Origin: Desulforamulus profundi
GTDB lineage: Bacteria; Bacillota_B; Desulfotomaculia; Desulfotomaculales; Desulfotomaculaceae
Assembly: GCF_002607855.1 (NCBI RefSeq)
Contig: NZ_AWQQ01000021.1
Coordinates: forward strand, 8,457-17,826
Reading direction: 5' to 3'
DNA: 9,370 bases
The position numbers and the translations under genes are program-made. Shown here piece by piece: positions 1 to 9,370 of this stretch; position 1 is the stretch's first letter, and the number at the start of each line of letters is the position of its first letter. The notes under the pieces were generated by a model. The model worked only from the letters and a program-made list of their open reading frames with translations. It did no database searches and was not told where the DNA came from.

Positions 1-480
<480 letters not shown>

Positions 481-484
481 TCAT

Positions 485-491
485 TCCTCCT
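485..491 (-). promoter_or_regulatory. Ribosome binding site of eno deciding a TTG start
   Basis: On the minus strand AGGAGGA precedes TTG ACA ATC by about 8 nt. It supports the TTG at 477-475 as the initiation codon, since no in-frame ATG exists nearby. Confidence 0.7.
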
Positions 492-535
492 ATGTGGATT
501 TTATATTTAGCGCAAAACTTACAGTTCTCTCTGGC

Positions 536-556
536 CATTAGCCGTTAGCCATTGGC
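536..556. repeat. Degenerate 7-bp tandem repeat, eno/gpmI spacer
   Basis: Three consecutive heptamers CATTAGC, CGTTAGC and CATTGGC occupy 536-556 on the plus strand. They differ from each other at one to two positions and stand alone in a 93-bp intergenic spacer. The flanks GGCC also make the block a partial inverted repeat (GGCCA at the left, TGGCC at the right). The function is unknown. Other 7-bp families occupy the next two spacers of the same operon. Confidence 0.7.
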
Positions 557-570
557 CTGACCCCAGAGAT

Positions 571-2121
571 CTATCCCTTAAGCAACAGGCTTTCCCCGGT
601 CATTTCCGGGGGTTTGGGTAAATTTAAAAGCTCCAGCATGGTGGGGGCGATGTCGGGCAGGCTGCCGCCCACCCGGAGTTTGGCGCCTTTGTACCGGTCA
701 CCCACCAGCACAAAGGGGACCGGGTTGGTGGTGTGGGCGGTGTGGGGGCCGCCCTGGTCGTCTCTCATTTTTTCTGCATTGCCGTGGTCGGCGGTGATGA
801 TGACGGTGCCGGACTTTTCCAAAACGGCGGAAACAATTCTGCCCAGGCACTTGTCTACCGTTTCAATGGCAATTTTGGTGGCCTCCAGGTCGCCGGTGTG
901 GCCCACCATATCCGGGTTGGCAAAGTTGATGATAAACACATCAACCTTTTCTTTATTGAGGTTATCAATAAAAGCGTCTGCAACCTCGTTGGCCGACATT
1001 TCCGGCTTTAAATCGTAGGTTGCCACTTTGGGTGAAGGGATCAGCACCCTTTCCTCATTGGGGTTGGGCGGTTCCACCCCCCCGTTGAAGAAAAAGGTGA
1101 CATGGGCGTATTTTTCCGTCTCGGCCAGCCGGAGCTGTTTCAATCCCTGCTTACTCAGCCATTCCCCCAGGGTGTTGACCAGCTTGTGGGGCGGGAAAGC
1201 CACCGGGGCTTCAATGGTTTTGTCATAGACCGTCATACAGACGAAATGCACCTTTGGCTTGCCCGGTCCCCGGTCGAAGCCGGTGAAATCGTCGTCCACA
1301 AAGGCCCGTGTGATCTGCCTGGCCCGGTCCGGGCGAAAATTGATAAAAATCAGGGAATCCCCGTCGGATACTTTGGCCACGGGTTGTTTATGGTCATCGG
1401 TGATGATGGTGGGCCTGACAAACTCGTCTGTTTCCCCCCGTTCGTAACCGATATCAATGGCCTCCAGCGGTGAGTTGGCCTGCAGTCCCTCGGCGTAGAC
1501 CATGGCCCGGTAGGCCAGTTCCGTGCGTTCCCAGCGGCGGTCCCGGTCCATGGCATAATACCGCCCGGCAACGGTGGCCACCTGCCCCACCCCGTATTCC
1601 TTCATTTTGGCCAACAGCGCCCGCATGTAGACCTTGGCACTGGAAGGAGGAACATCCCGGCCGTCCAGGAAGGCATGAAAATAGGCCCTGGACACCCCCT
1701 GCAGGACAGCCAGTTTAAGGACAGCGAAAAGATGCTTGATGTGGCTGTGCACCCCGCCGTCCGACAGCAGCCCCATAATGTGTAAGGCCGAATTGTTTTC
1801 CTTAACCTTTTGCACAGCCTTCACCAGTTCCGGGTTGCTAAAGAAATCCCCGTCTTTGATGGACTTGGTGATGCGGGTAAGCTCCTGGTAAACCACCCGG
1901 CCGGCGCCGATGTTCAGGTGTCCCACCTCGGAGTTCCCCATCTGGCCTTCGGGCAGACCCACGGCCAGTCCGGAACATTCCAGAGTGGTAAAGGGATAGC
2001 TGGCCATGTAGTTCTTAATATTGGGGGTTGCCGCCTGGGCAATGGCATTGCCCTTTTGGTGCTGACTCAACCCCCAGCCGTCCAGCACGATCAGGGCCAG
2101 GGGGTGTCGTTGATTGTTCAA
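571..2121 (-). CDS. gpmI: 2,3-bisphosphoglycerate-independent phosphoglycerate mutase
   Basis: Interconverts 3- and 2-phosphoglycerate through a phosphoserine intermediate, using two Mn ions, in the cytoplasm between PGK and enolase. The 516-residue product matches the usual family length of about 510. Visible landmarks are the metal-binding LDGWG (Asp14), the catalytic serine in GQMGNSEVGH (Ser64), GGVHSH, the LDGRDVPP motif, FRPDRARQ, the metal ligands in NPDMVGHTG, the ADHGN pair and the late HTAH histidine. The reading frame could be opened upstream to an ATG at 2253, but that adds 44 non-homologous residues (RCDLGSFLQSF and on). A TTG at 2121 instead sits 9 nt after AAGGAGG and yields NNQRHPLALIVLDGWG, the normal family N-terminus. 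It lies 146 bp after tpiA and 93 bp before eno. The gene is intact. Confidence 0.96.
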   Translation of the reverse strand: MNNQRHPLALIVLDGWGLSQHQKGNAIAQAATPNIKNYMASYPFTTLECSGLAVGLPEGQMGNSEVGHLNIGAGRVVYQELTRITKSIKDGDFFSNPELVKAVQKVKENNSALHIMGLLSDGGVHSHIKHLFAVLKLAVLQGVSRAYFHAFLDGRDVPPSSAKVYMRALLAKMKEYGVGQVATVAGRYYAMDRDRRWERTELAYRAMVYAEGLQANSPLEAIDIGYERGETDEFVRPTIITDDHKQPVAKVSDGDSLIFINFRPDRARQITRAFVDDDFTGFDRGPGKPKVHFVCMTVYDKTIEAPVAFPPHKLVNTLGEWLSKQGLKQLRLAETEKYAHVTFFFNGGVEPPNPNEERVLIPSPKVATYDLKPEMSANEVADAFIDNLNKEKVDVFIINFANPDMVGHTGDLEATKIAIETVDKCLGRIVSAVLEKSGTVIITADHGNAEKMRDDQGGPHTAHTTNPVPFVLVGDRYKGAKLRVGGSLPDIAPTMLELLNLPKPPEMTGESLLLKG

Positions 2122-2130
2122 ATTCAGGAA

Positions 2131-2137
2131 CCTCCTT
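2131..2137 (-). promoter_or_regulatory. Ribosome binding site of gpmI deciding a TTG start
   Basis: AAGGAGG on the minus strand, 9 nt before TTG AAC AAT CAA. It is the only strong SD in the 146-bp tpiA-gpmI spacer and fixes the start at 2121. Confidence 0.75.
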
Positions 2138-2139
2138 GT

Positions 2140-2160
2140 TTCGAGGTTCGAAGCTCGAAT
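2140..2160. repeat. Degenerate 7-bp tandem repeat, gpmI/tpiA spacer
   Basis: Three heptamers TTCGAGG, TTCGAAG and CTCGAAT run head to tail directly upstream of the gpmI SD. The block is also nearly palindromic around a central TTCGAA, with TTCGAG and CTCGAA as outer arms. A weaker series (TCTAAAC, CTCAAAT, CTAAAGC) follows at 2179-2199 and may be a decayed extension. Function unknown; in the gpmI leader RNA it could form a short hairpin next to the SD. Confidence 0.65.
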
Positions 2161-2267
2161 ACCTTTATCCAAGATTATTCTAAACCTCAAATCTAAAGCG
2201 AAAATAAAAAAAGGGTAAAAGGACTGTAAGAAGCTGCCCAAATCACAACGCAAATCTTGCAGAGCCC

Positions 2268-3026
<759 letters not shown>

Positions 3027-3047
3027 GAATAACCCCCCTTAACATAC

Positions 3048-3117
3048 GAGAAGTGACAAGTTAGAAGTGGGATTGAAAAATTGCAATCTTTTCCCCTGAC
3101 TTCCCTTCTCACTTCTA
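3048..3117. repeat. Long imperfect hairpin built from 7-bp repeats, tpiA/pgk spacer
   Basis: The left arm consists of the heptamers GAGAAGT, GACAAGT and TAGAAGT (3048-3068). The right arm, read on the minus strand from 3117, is TAGAAGT, GAGAAGG, GAAGTCA. The outer ends AGAAGTGA (3049-3056) and TCACTTCT (3109-3116) are perfect complements, and an inner GATTG/CAATC pair sits near the loop. The mRNA between pgk and tpiA would therefore fold into an imperfect stem of about 25 pairs. There is no trailing T-run on the minus strand (GTATGTTAAGG follows), so it does not look like an intrinsic terminator. It could protect or mark an mRNA processing site between cistrons. Confidence 0.7.
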
Positions 3118-3149
3118 CCGGAACACCCTTTAGATTTTTATCTATACCT

Positions 3150-5378
<2,229 letters not shown>

Positions 5379-5404
5379 TTAAAATCCACTCCTTCGGAAT
5401 TTTA

Positions 5405-5447
5405 GTATGTCACAATACCCGTAGCCTCTATTAAATTGTATGTCTCA
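5405..5447 (-). repeat. Pair of 10-bp direct repeats in the gap leader
   Basis: On the minus strand TGAGACATAC (5447-5438) recurs as TGTGACATAC (5414-5405), nine of ten bases identical, 33 bp apart, which is about three helical turns. The upstream copy overlaps the candidate -10 hexamer TACAAT. Direct repeats on one helix face at a promoter suggest a protein-binding operator, but the binding factor is not identifiable here. Confidence 0.45.
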
Positions 5448-5465
5448 TTTACAAAAAGATTTCAA
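5435..5465 (-). promoter_or_regulatory. Possible sigma-A promoter of the glycolytic operon
   Basis: TTGAAA (5465-5460) and TACAAT (5440-5435) on the minus strand resemble -35 and -10 hexamers. The 19-bp spacer is longer than ideal, so this is a weak call. A start near 5429 would leave a leader of about 50 nt before gap. Confidence 0.3.
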
Positions 5466-5472
5466 CATTCCT

Positions 5473-5489
5473 GGCCATATCCCTGCCAA
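5473..5489 (-). promoter_or_regulatory. Candidate sigma-54 -24/-12 promoter upstream of gap
   Basis: The minus-strand sequence TTGGCAGGGATATGGCC fits the sigma-54 consensus YTGGCACGrNNNTTGCW except at three positions. The near-invariant GG and GC doublets are present with the required 12-bp spacing between the second G and the C. It lies 19 bp after the rpoN stop and would start transcription near 5463, about 85 nt before gap. It overlaps inverted repeats, so chance resemblance is possible, and no enhancer site was recognised. Confidence 0.35.
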
Positions 5490-5508
5490 AATGGGATATT
5501 TTTTTGGC
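5477..5508. repeat. Interleaved inverted repeats after rpoN
   Basis: Two perfect 7-bp inverted repeats are interlocked. On the plus strand ATATCCC (5477-5483) pairs with GGGATAT (5493-5499), and GCCAAAA (5485-5491) pairs with TTTTGGC (5502-5508). Each occupies the other's loop or flank, so the RNA could form either hairpin or an H-type pseudoknot. On the plus strand the ATATCCC hairpin is followed directly by a run of T, like a terminator facing incoming antisense transcription. On the minus strand no T-run follows. The block begins at the last base of the rpoN stop codon. Confidence 0.6.
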
Positions 5509-6929
5509 TAATATCTTTTCCTCCTGTTGGTTGAAGGAATCCCCAACTCATCCCGGTATTTGGTTACGGTGCGCCGGGATATTTTAACCCCCCTTTGACC
5601 AAATAATTCAGCAAGTTTCTGGTCGCTTAGAGGGTTGGCGGGGTCTTCTTCCTGGATGATTTCCTGGAGAATCTTTTTCAGGCTCTCCGCTGAAACCTGC
5701 GTGCCGCTGGCGTCGCTCAGGCCGGTGGAGAAGAAATACTTCATTTCAAAGACTCCCTGGGGTGTCTGGATATATTTATTGGAAGTGGCACGGCTGACGG
5801 TGGACTCGTGTACCCCAATCATATCCGCAACTTTCTTTAAATTTAGGGGCTTGAGGTATTTCACGCCGTGGGCCAAAAAATCCCGCTGCAGTTCCACCAA
5901 ACAATTTGCCACCTTGTATAAAGTGAGCCTGCGCTGCTCGATGCTGCGGATCAACCAGGCCGCTGCATTTAGCTTTTCCTCCACAAACTGTTTGGTATTC
6001 TGATCTGCGGAACTATTTTTGGCCAAAACCGTACGGTAGGTATTGTTGATGGTCAGCCGGGGAGTCGCCACGTCATTGACTAAAATAATATACTGTCCTT
6101 CAACCTTTTCCACCACCACATCGGGCACGATATACCGGACCTCGTCATGGTGGCTGAAGTTGCGGCCCGGTTTGGGTTCCAATTTTTTTAAAATGTCTGC
6201 GGCCCTTTGGATCTCCTGGGGGAAAACATTGAATCTGGCCGCGATTTTCGCCAACCGGCCCCCGGCCAGATCCGGTAAATATTCTTCAACCAGCTTCCTT
6301 ACAATAGGGTTATCTTCCTGCATAAGATCCAGCTGAATGGTAAGGCATTCTTGCAAATCCCTGGCCCCCACACCCGGCGGGTCAAAACTCTGCAGCACCT
6401 TGAGAGCCTGCTGCATATTTTCCGGGCCTATGCCCAATTGTTCGCCGGCCTCCTCCAGGCTGATGCCCAGGTAGCCCCTGGCATCAATGTTGCCGATCAG
6501 GTACTGGACAATGGCTTTAAGTTCCTTGTCTGCCCTGCTGAGACTGAGCTGAAAGGTCAGGTGTTCCGCCAGGGTTGGGGCATGGCTGACAAACTGTTCG
6601 CAGCCGGGCTGTTCAATGACTTCCCTGTGACCCCGGTTGGGGGAGATGCCCAGGTCGCTGCTGTCTTGAAAATACTCCACCCAGTCCAGGTCGAATTCTT
6701 TCTTTTCCGCCGTTTCCAGGTTGCCGTCCTCCCGGGAGGCCTCAGGCTCTTCCGCCCGCTCCCCGTCATGCTCGCGCACTTCCAGCAGGGGGTTTTCCAG
6801 CACCTGCTGTTCAACATACTCGGTAAGTTCCAGGGAAGACATCTGTAAAACTGTGATGGCCTGTCGAAGTTCCGGTGTCATGATAAGTTTTTGGGTTTGC
6901 TCCAAATTAAGACCAAAGTCCATTCGCAT
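5508..6929 (-). CDS. rpoN: RNA polymerase sigma-54 factor
   Basis: Alternative sigma factor that directs RNA polymerase to -24/-12 promoters and needs an ATPase activator to open them. The 473-residue product has the full architecture. Region I (FGLNLEQTQKLIMTPELRQAITVLQ and on, residues 5-45) binds the activator and is rich in Gln and Leu. An acidic linker (about 50-85, DGERAEEPEASREDG) and the core-binding region to about 290 follow. A helix-turn-helix (VADMIGVHESTVSRATSNKYI, about 367-387) reads the -12 element, and the RpoN box SRRTVTKYRD (451-460) reads the -24 element. The start ATG lies about 11 nt after GGGAG; a second in-frame ATG two codons later is an alternative. It lies 60 bp after the MBL gene and 129 bp before gap, the place where cggR often sits in related Firmicutes. 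The gene is intact. Confidence 0.97.
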   Translation of the reverse strand: MRMDFGLNLEQTQKLIMTPELRQAITVLQMSSLELTEYVEQQVLENPLLEVREHDGERAEEPEASREDGNLETAEKKEFDLDWVEYFQDSSDLGISPNRGHREVIEQPGCEQFVSHAPTLAEHLTFQLSLSRADKELKAIVQYLIGNIDARGYLGISLEEAGEQLGIGPENMQQALKVLQSFDPPGVGARDLQECLTIQLDLMQEDNPIVRKLVEEYLPDLAGGRLAKIAARFNVFPQEIQRAADILKKLEPKPGRNFSHHDEVRYIVPDVVVEKVEGQYIILVNDVATPRLTINNTYRTVLAKNSSADQNTKQFVEEKLNAAAWLIRSIEQRRLTLYKVANCLVELQRDFLAHGVKYLKPLNLKKVADMIGVHESTVSRATSNKYIQTPQGVFEMKYFFSTGLSDASGTQVSAESLKKILQEIIQEEDPANPLSDQKLAELFGQRGVKISRRTVTKYRDELGIPSTNRRKRY

Positions 6930-6989
6930 GATCCATCACTCTCCCGTAGTTAACCATGGTACCCATCCGGTACAGGTCCGCGACCGTTT

Positions 6990-7996
6990 TTACCCGGTTG
7001 AATTCTCCGCCAACTGCTTGAGAATTGCTTCGATATCGTATACGGCGCCGTCCGCTGCGTAAAGGGTCCGGACACCGCTCCGGTTTTCCACATAGGCTGC
7101 CATGGCGGGCCGCAGGTCCTCCGGCCTGAGGCAGCAATGATTAAAGTGTGTAATAAAGCAAAGTTTAACTTTGCTTCCCTGCAGCAGGTGCGGTAAACCC
7201 AGTGTGGTAATATGCCGGTGGGCATAGACGTTGTGACTGGTAACATTGGCGATTAACACATCCACCTGGCTGAACATTTCCTTGATATCTCTCCGGTAAT
7301 CCACCACCTCCAGCAGGTCCATGATGGGTCCCCGCCGTCCCATCTCTTTTATTCCCTCGGGAGTGGAATAGCTTTTAATATAATTGGTATCGCTGGTATA
7401 ACCGATGCTTACATTCCCGGTGTTCAAAACAAAGCCGTAGTTCTCTTCCGTGTGGTGAACCGGAACGGGGGTTAAAACTGCTTTTTTATTTGGATTGGTT
7501 GATGGGCCTGCAGGAGAATCACCGTCGGCCCTCCTTTGTAGCCGGTATGGGTTTTGAGCCCCTGGTGATAACAACTGAGGAGTCTGTCCCGTTCCAGCAT
7601 CTGCCTGGGTGCCATCAAATATCCCCGGCGGGAAAACATACCCCAGCACATGCCTTCAATAACAGCCTCCGCCCCGGCATAATGGTCCAGGTGCCCGTGG
7701 GAAATAAAAATTCCGTCCAGTGCTCCCAGGTCGATGCCGGCCTCCTGGGCCCGCACCACCGCTCCCGGACCCGGGTCCACGTACAGGCGGAGCCCGTTGA
7801 CCACCAGCACAAACCCGGCTGTACGGGGGACCTGGCTCAAAACAGCTTCGGGATTGCCTCCGGTGCCTAAAAAAGTTACGGTTGCCCCCGGGGGCGGCGG
7901 GGCCGGTTCCTCCCGGTGCCTGTATTTGCTAAAGGACTCAGCTGCAGCTGCCCTGGTTTTTCGCCGCAGCTCTGCGTCAACTTTCGATAAATCCAT
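6990..7996 (-). CDS. Metallo-beta-lactamase-fold hydrolase, RNase Z-like (frame interrupted at 7481-7487)
   Basis: Predicted cytoplasmic zinc hydrolase of unknown substrate. The first frame (174 residues, ending at 7472) has the strand-loop FLGTGGNP and the zinc motif [12 protein letters not shown] (His100, His102, Asp104, His105). The second frame continues with HHTEENYGF (His182), the YTSDT motif resembling RNase Z-type YSGDT (Asp203), and ITHFNH (His284), then ends at 6990. Joined, the protein is 335 residues, and neither half alone would hold both zinc sites. The join needs one extra A in an A6 run, or a -1 slip on A-AAA-AAG, which lies exactly in phase and leads to a stop two codons later in the zero frame. 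The ATG is preceded by AAGGAAGG and overlaps the whiA end by 20 bp, implying coupled translation. The absence of tRNase exosite features I could name keeps the substrate open. Confidence 0.85.
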
Positions 7997-8944
7997 GGTT
8001 TTCCTTCCTTGAGCGAACCTTTTCTGCTAAACGTTCCAGTTTCCGCATCCGGTGGTTAACCCCGGATTTGCCCACCGGGGGATCCCAGAGTTCCCCCAGT
8101 TCTTTCAGGCTGGCATCCGGGTGCCGCAGTCTTAATTCAGCCGTCTCCCGGAGGGGTTTGGGTAATTTATCAAGCCCGATGGTATCGACCAGGTATTTAA
8201 TAATTTCCAGTTGCCTTACCGCTGCAGTGACAGTTTTGTTTAAATTGGCGGTTTCACAGTTGACCAGGCGGTTCACCTGGTTCCGCATATCTTTATAGAT
8301 ACGGGCGTTTTCAAAATCCAACTGGGCCCCGTGGGCGCCCATGTGATTCAGGCACTCTACGATTTGTTCGCTGCCCTTGAGATAGACCACATACCAGTTT
8401 TTGCGGGGACTTACCTTGGCCGGCAGGTTAAAGGTCTGCATCAGCCCGGCCAGGTCCCGGGCGTGTTTCAGATTATCGGTAATAATTTCCAAGTGATAAG
8501 TTCCCTCGGGGTTATTCACAGATCCACCGCCCAAAAAGGCCCCCCTTAAGTAGGCCCTGCGGCAGCAGTCTTTGACAATTAGATCCTTGACAATTCCCTC
8601 TTCGGTAAAGGCAAAGCCGCCTTCCCCGATCCCCAGGGCCTTTAAGATTTGTTCGATGCCCGCTTGCGAGGGTATGCGGACCAGGTAGACATTGTTTTTC
8701 CTCAGCCTGACCTTGCGTTGGACCAGGATCTCGGTGGACAGTCCGAACAGATTTTTTAAGAGCTTAAATATTTTACGGGCCACGGCGCATTCTCAGTCAC
8801 AATGTTCAAGGAAAGCTTCTTTTGACCGCTGATTTGCACACTGCCGTCCATTTTAATCAGGGCGGCCAATTCTGCCAGCCGGCAGCAATTTTTGCCGCCC
8901 ACCACCCGCGCCAATTCGTTTTTCGTCACTGCCGAGAAGGACAT
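7977..8944 (-). CDS. whiA: DNA-binding protein WhiA (frame interrupted near 8786)
   Basis: WhiA is a conserved Gram-positive protein with an N-terminal LAGLIDADG homing-endonuclease-like domain and a C-terminal helix-turn-helix. It acts as a sporulation regulator in actinomycetes and affects division and chromosome segregation in Bacillus. Here [13 protein letters not shown] and [11 protein letters not shown] (residues 26-36) mark the start of the first domain. [18 protein letters not shown] is the family's second LAGLIDADG-like repeat, and [20 protein letters not shown] with [12 protein letters not shown] is the HTH tail. The N-terminal frame leaves homology after TENA. One missing base near 8785-8787 (GCGCC for GCGGCC) restores [15 protein letters not shown] and gives 322 residues, close to the family norm. 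I start at ATG 8944, 7 nt after GGAGG, rather than at GTG 8950, which nearly touches the SD. The usual neighbours rapZ and yvcK are not upstream. Confidence 0.94.
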
Positions 8945-8967
8945 CGTCACCCCTCCACTCAGAAGAT

Positions 8968-8996
8968 ATTATACCACAGATGAAATGGTACAATAT
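8968..8996 (-). promoter_or_regulatory. Probable promoter of whiA, extended -10
   Basis: On the minus strand TGGTATAAT contains a perfect -10 hexamer (8973-8968) with the extended TGn element. The -35 at 17 bp spacing is poor (ATATTG, 8996-8991), as is common with extended -10 promoters. Initiation near 8960 would leave a leader of only about 16 nt with the SD. The arms TACCA (8972-8976) and TGGTA (8986-8990) form an inverted repeat across the spacer that might be an operator. Confidence 0.55.
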
Positions 8997-9096
8997 GGCC
9001 TTGTTGCAATTTTAATGCCTATGGCGGGAATCTGTCGAGGGCACAAAAAAGACTGTAATAACTAGCTTGGTAAATCTGGTGAACATTTATTCAGAC

Positions 9097-9142
9097 AAAA
9101 AGAAGGTCCCTCGGAGGCCCTGGCCTCGTCGGGAACCTTCTT
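9097..9142 (-). terminator. Intrinsic terminator upstream of whiA
   Basis: On the minus strand AAGAAGGTTCCC begins an arm ending in GAGGCC. A two-base loop follows, then GGCCTC and finally GGGACCTTCTT, with TTTTTG directly after. The stem is about 20 pairs with small mismatches or bulges. It would end minus-strand transcripts arriving from beyond the right edge, isolating whiA from them. No T-run follows on the plus strand. Confidence 0.7.
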
Positions 9143-9370
9143 CAGTAAGTTAGTAAGTTTGGTGCCTAGGAGGGTGTTGAAAAAACCCCTTTAAAACCCT
9201 AATTTTACTTCTTTCAAAAAATAAAATTTACATTAATTAACAGTAGTGACCCACTTTTTTTAGATTTTAAGACGAAAACTAATATTTTTTGAGTATATTA
9301 CCTCCCATTTTCCAGTATTTGTCATGCAATTGGGCGCACTTATCCTATAATCGCAGGTAATGGCTCTTTG
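9143..9370. other. AT-rich gene-free stretch, possibly insertion-sequence flank
   Basis: No credible coding frame on either strand. The stretch is clearly more AT-rich than the genes. On the plus strand it contains GGAGGGTGTTGAAAAAACCCC (9170-9190), which resembles terminal sequences of some insertion elements. Near the right edge there is TATAAT (9346-9351) followed by GGCTCTTTG, the kind of terminus seen in ISL3-type elements. Neither resemblance is decisive, because no transposase or paired inverted repeat is visible in the window. Confidence 0.3.

Noticed and set aside
2122..2253. 44-residue N-terminal extension of GpmI from an ATG at 2253
   Set aside because: The residues have no family resemblance, the ATG lacks an SD, and a TTG at 2121 with a strong SD gives the normal GpmI N-terminus.
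6351..6848. 165-codon plus-strand open frame inside rpoN
   Set aside because: Antisense to a fully intact sigma-54 gene, with no SD and no recognisable motif.
9097..9142. T-box or riboswitch attenuator before whiA
   Set aside because: The hairpin has terminator form, but there is no T-box AGGGTGG-type motif and no alternative antiterminator; whiA also has its own promoter downstream.
9260..9325. 21-codon minus-strand reading frame (MTNTGKWEVIYSKN...) in the gene-free stretch
   Set aside because: Too short, no convincing SD at the right spacing, and no recognisable family; could be a fragment but cannot be supported.

Overview
The window is a bacterial chromosome segment in which every gene lies on the minus strand. 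The proteins present (WhiA, a sigma-54 factor, a clustered lower glycolytic operon), the strong Shine-Dalgarno sites and the TTG starts point to a Gram-positive of the class Clostridia. It most resembles the Desulfotomaculum/Pelotomaculum (Peptococcaceae) type, but that placement is from gene order and protein feel, not a search.

In transcription order (right to left) the layout is as follows. A roughly 420-bp gene-free stretch (8951-9370) contains an intrinsic terminator and a sigma-A-like promoter. It is followed by whiA, then a metallo-beta-lactamase-fold hydrolase overlapping whiA by 20 bp, then rpoN (sigma-54). After a regulatory-looking 129-bp spacer come gap, pgk, tpiA, gpmI and the first 159 codons of eno, which runs off the left edge. 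The last five genes carry glyceraldehyde-3-phosphate to phosphoenolpyruvate in pathway order, with TpiA feeding triose phosphates in. The glycolytic repressor gene cggR, often found just before gap in Firmicutes, is absent; rpoN sits there instead.

Four genes (whiA, the MBL gene, pgk and gap) are each broken by what looks like exactly one missing base. Since GAPDH and PGK are indispensable and the homology resumes perfectly in the neighbouring frame, the likeliest reading is indel errors in the sequence rather than decay. The MBL break, however, sits exactly on a canonical A-AAA-AAG slippery heptamer, so programmed -1 frameshifting is a live alternative there.

The most unusual noncoding features are degenerate 7-bp tandem repeats, with a different sequence family in each of three successive spacers of the glycolytic operon (eno/gpmI, gpmI/tpiA, tpiA/pgk). 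In the rpoN-gap spacer there is a sigma-54-like -24/-12 element, a pair of interleaved inverted repeats, and a 10-bp direct repeat spaced 33 bp apart. GAPDH also carries a basic insertion (HKSRR) at the position that normally reads the NAD ribose.
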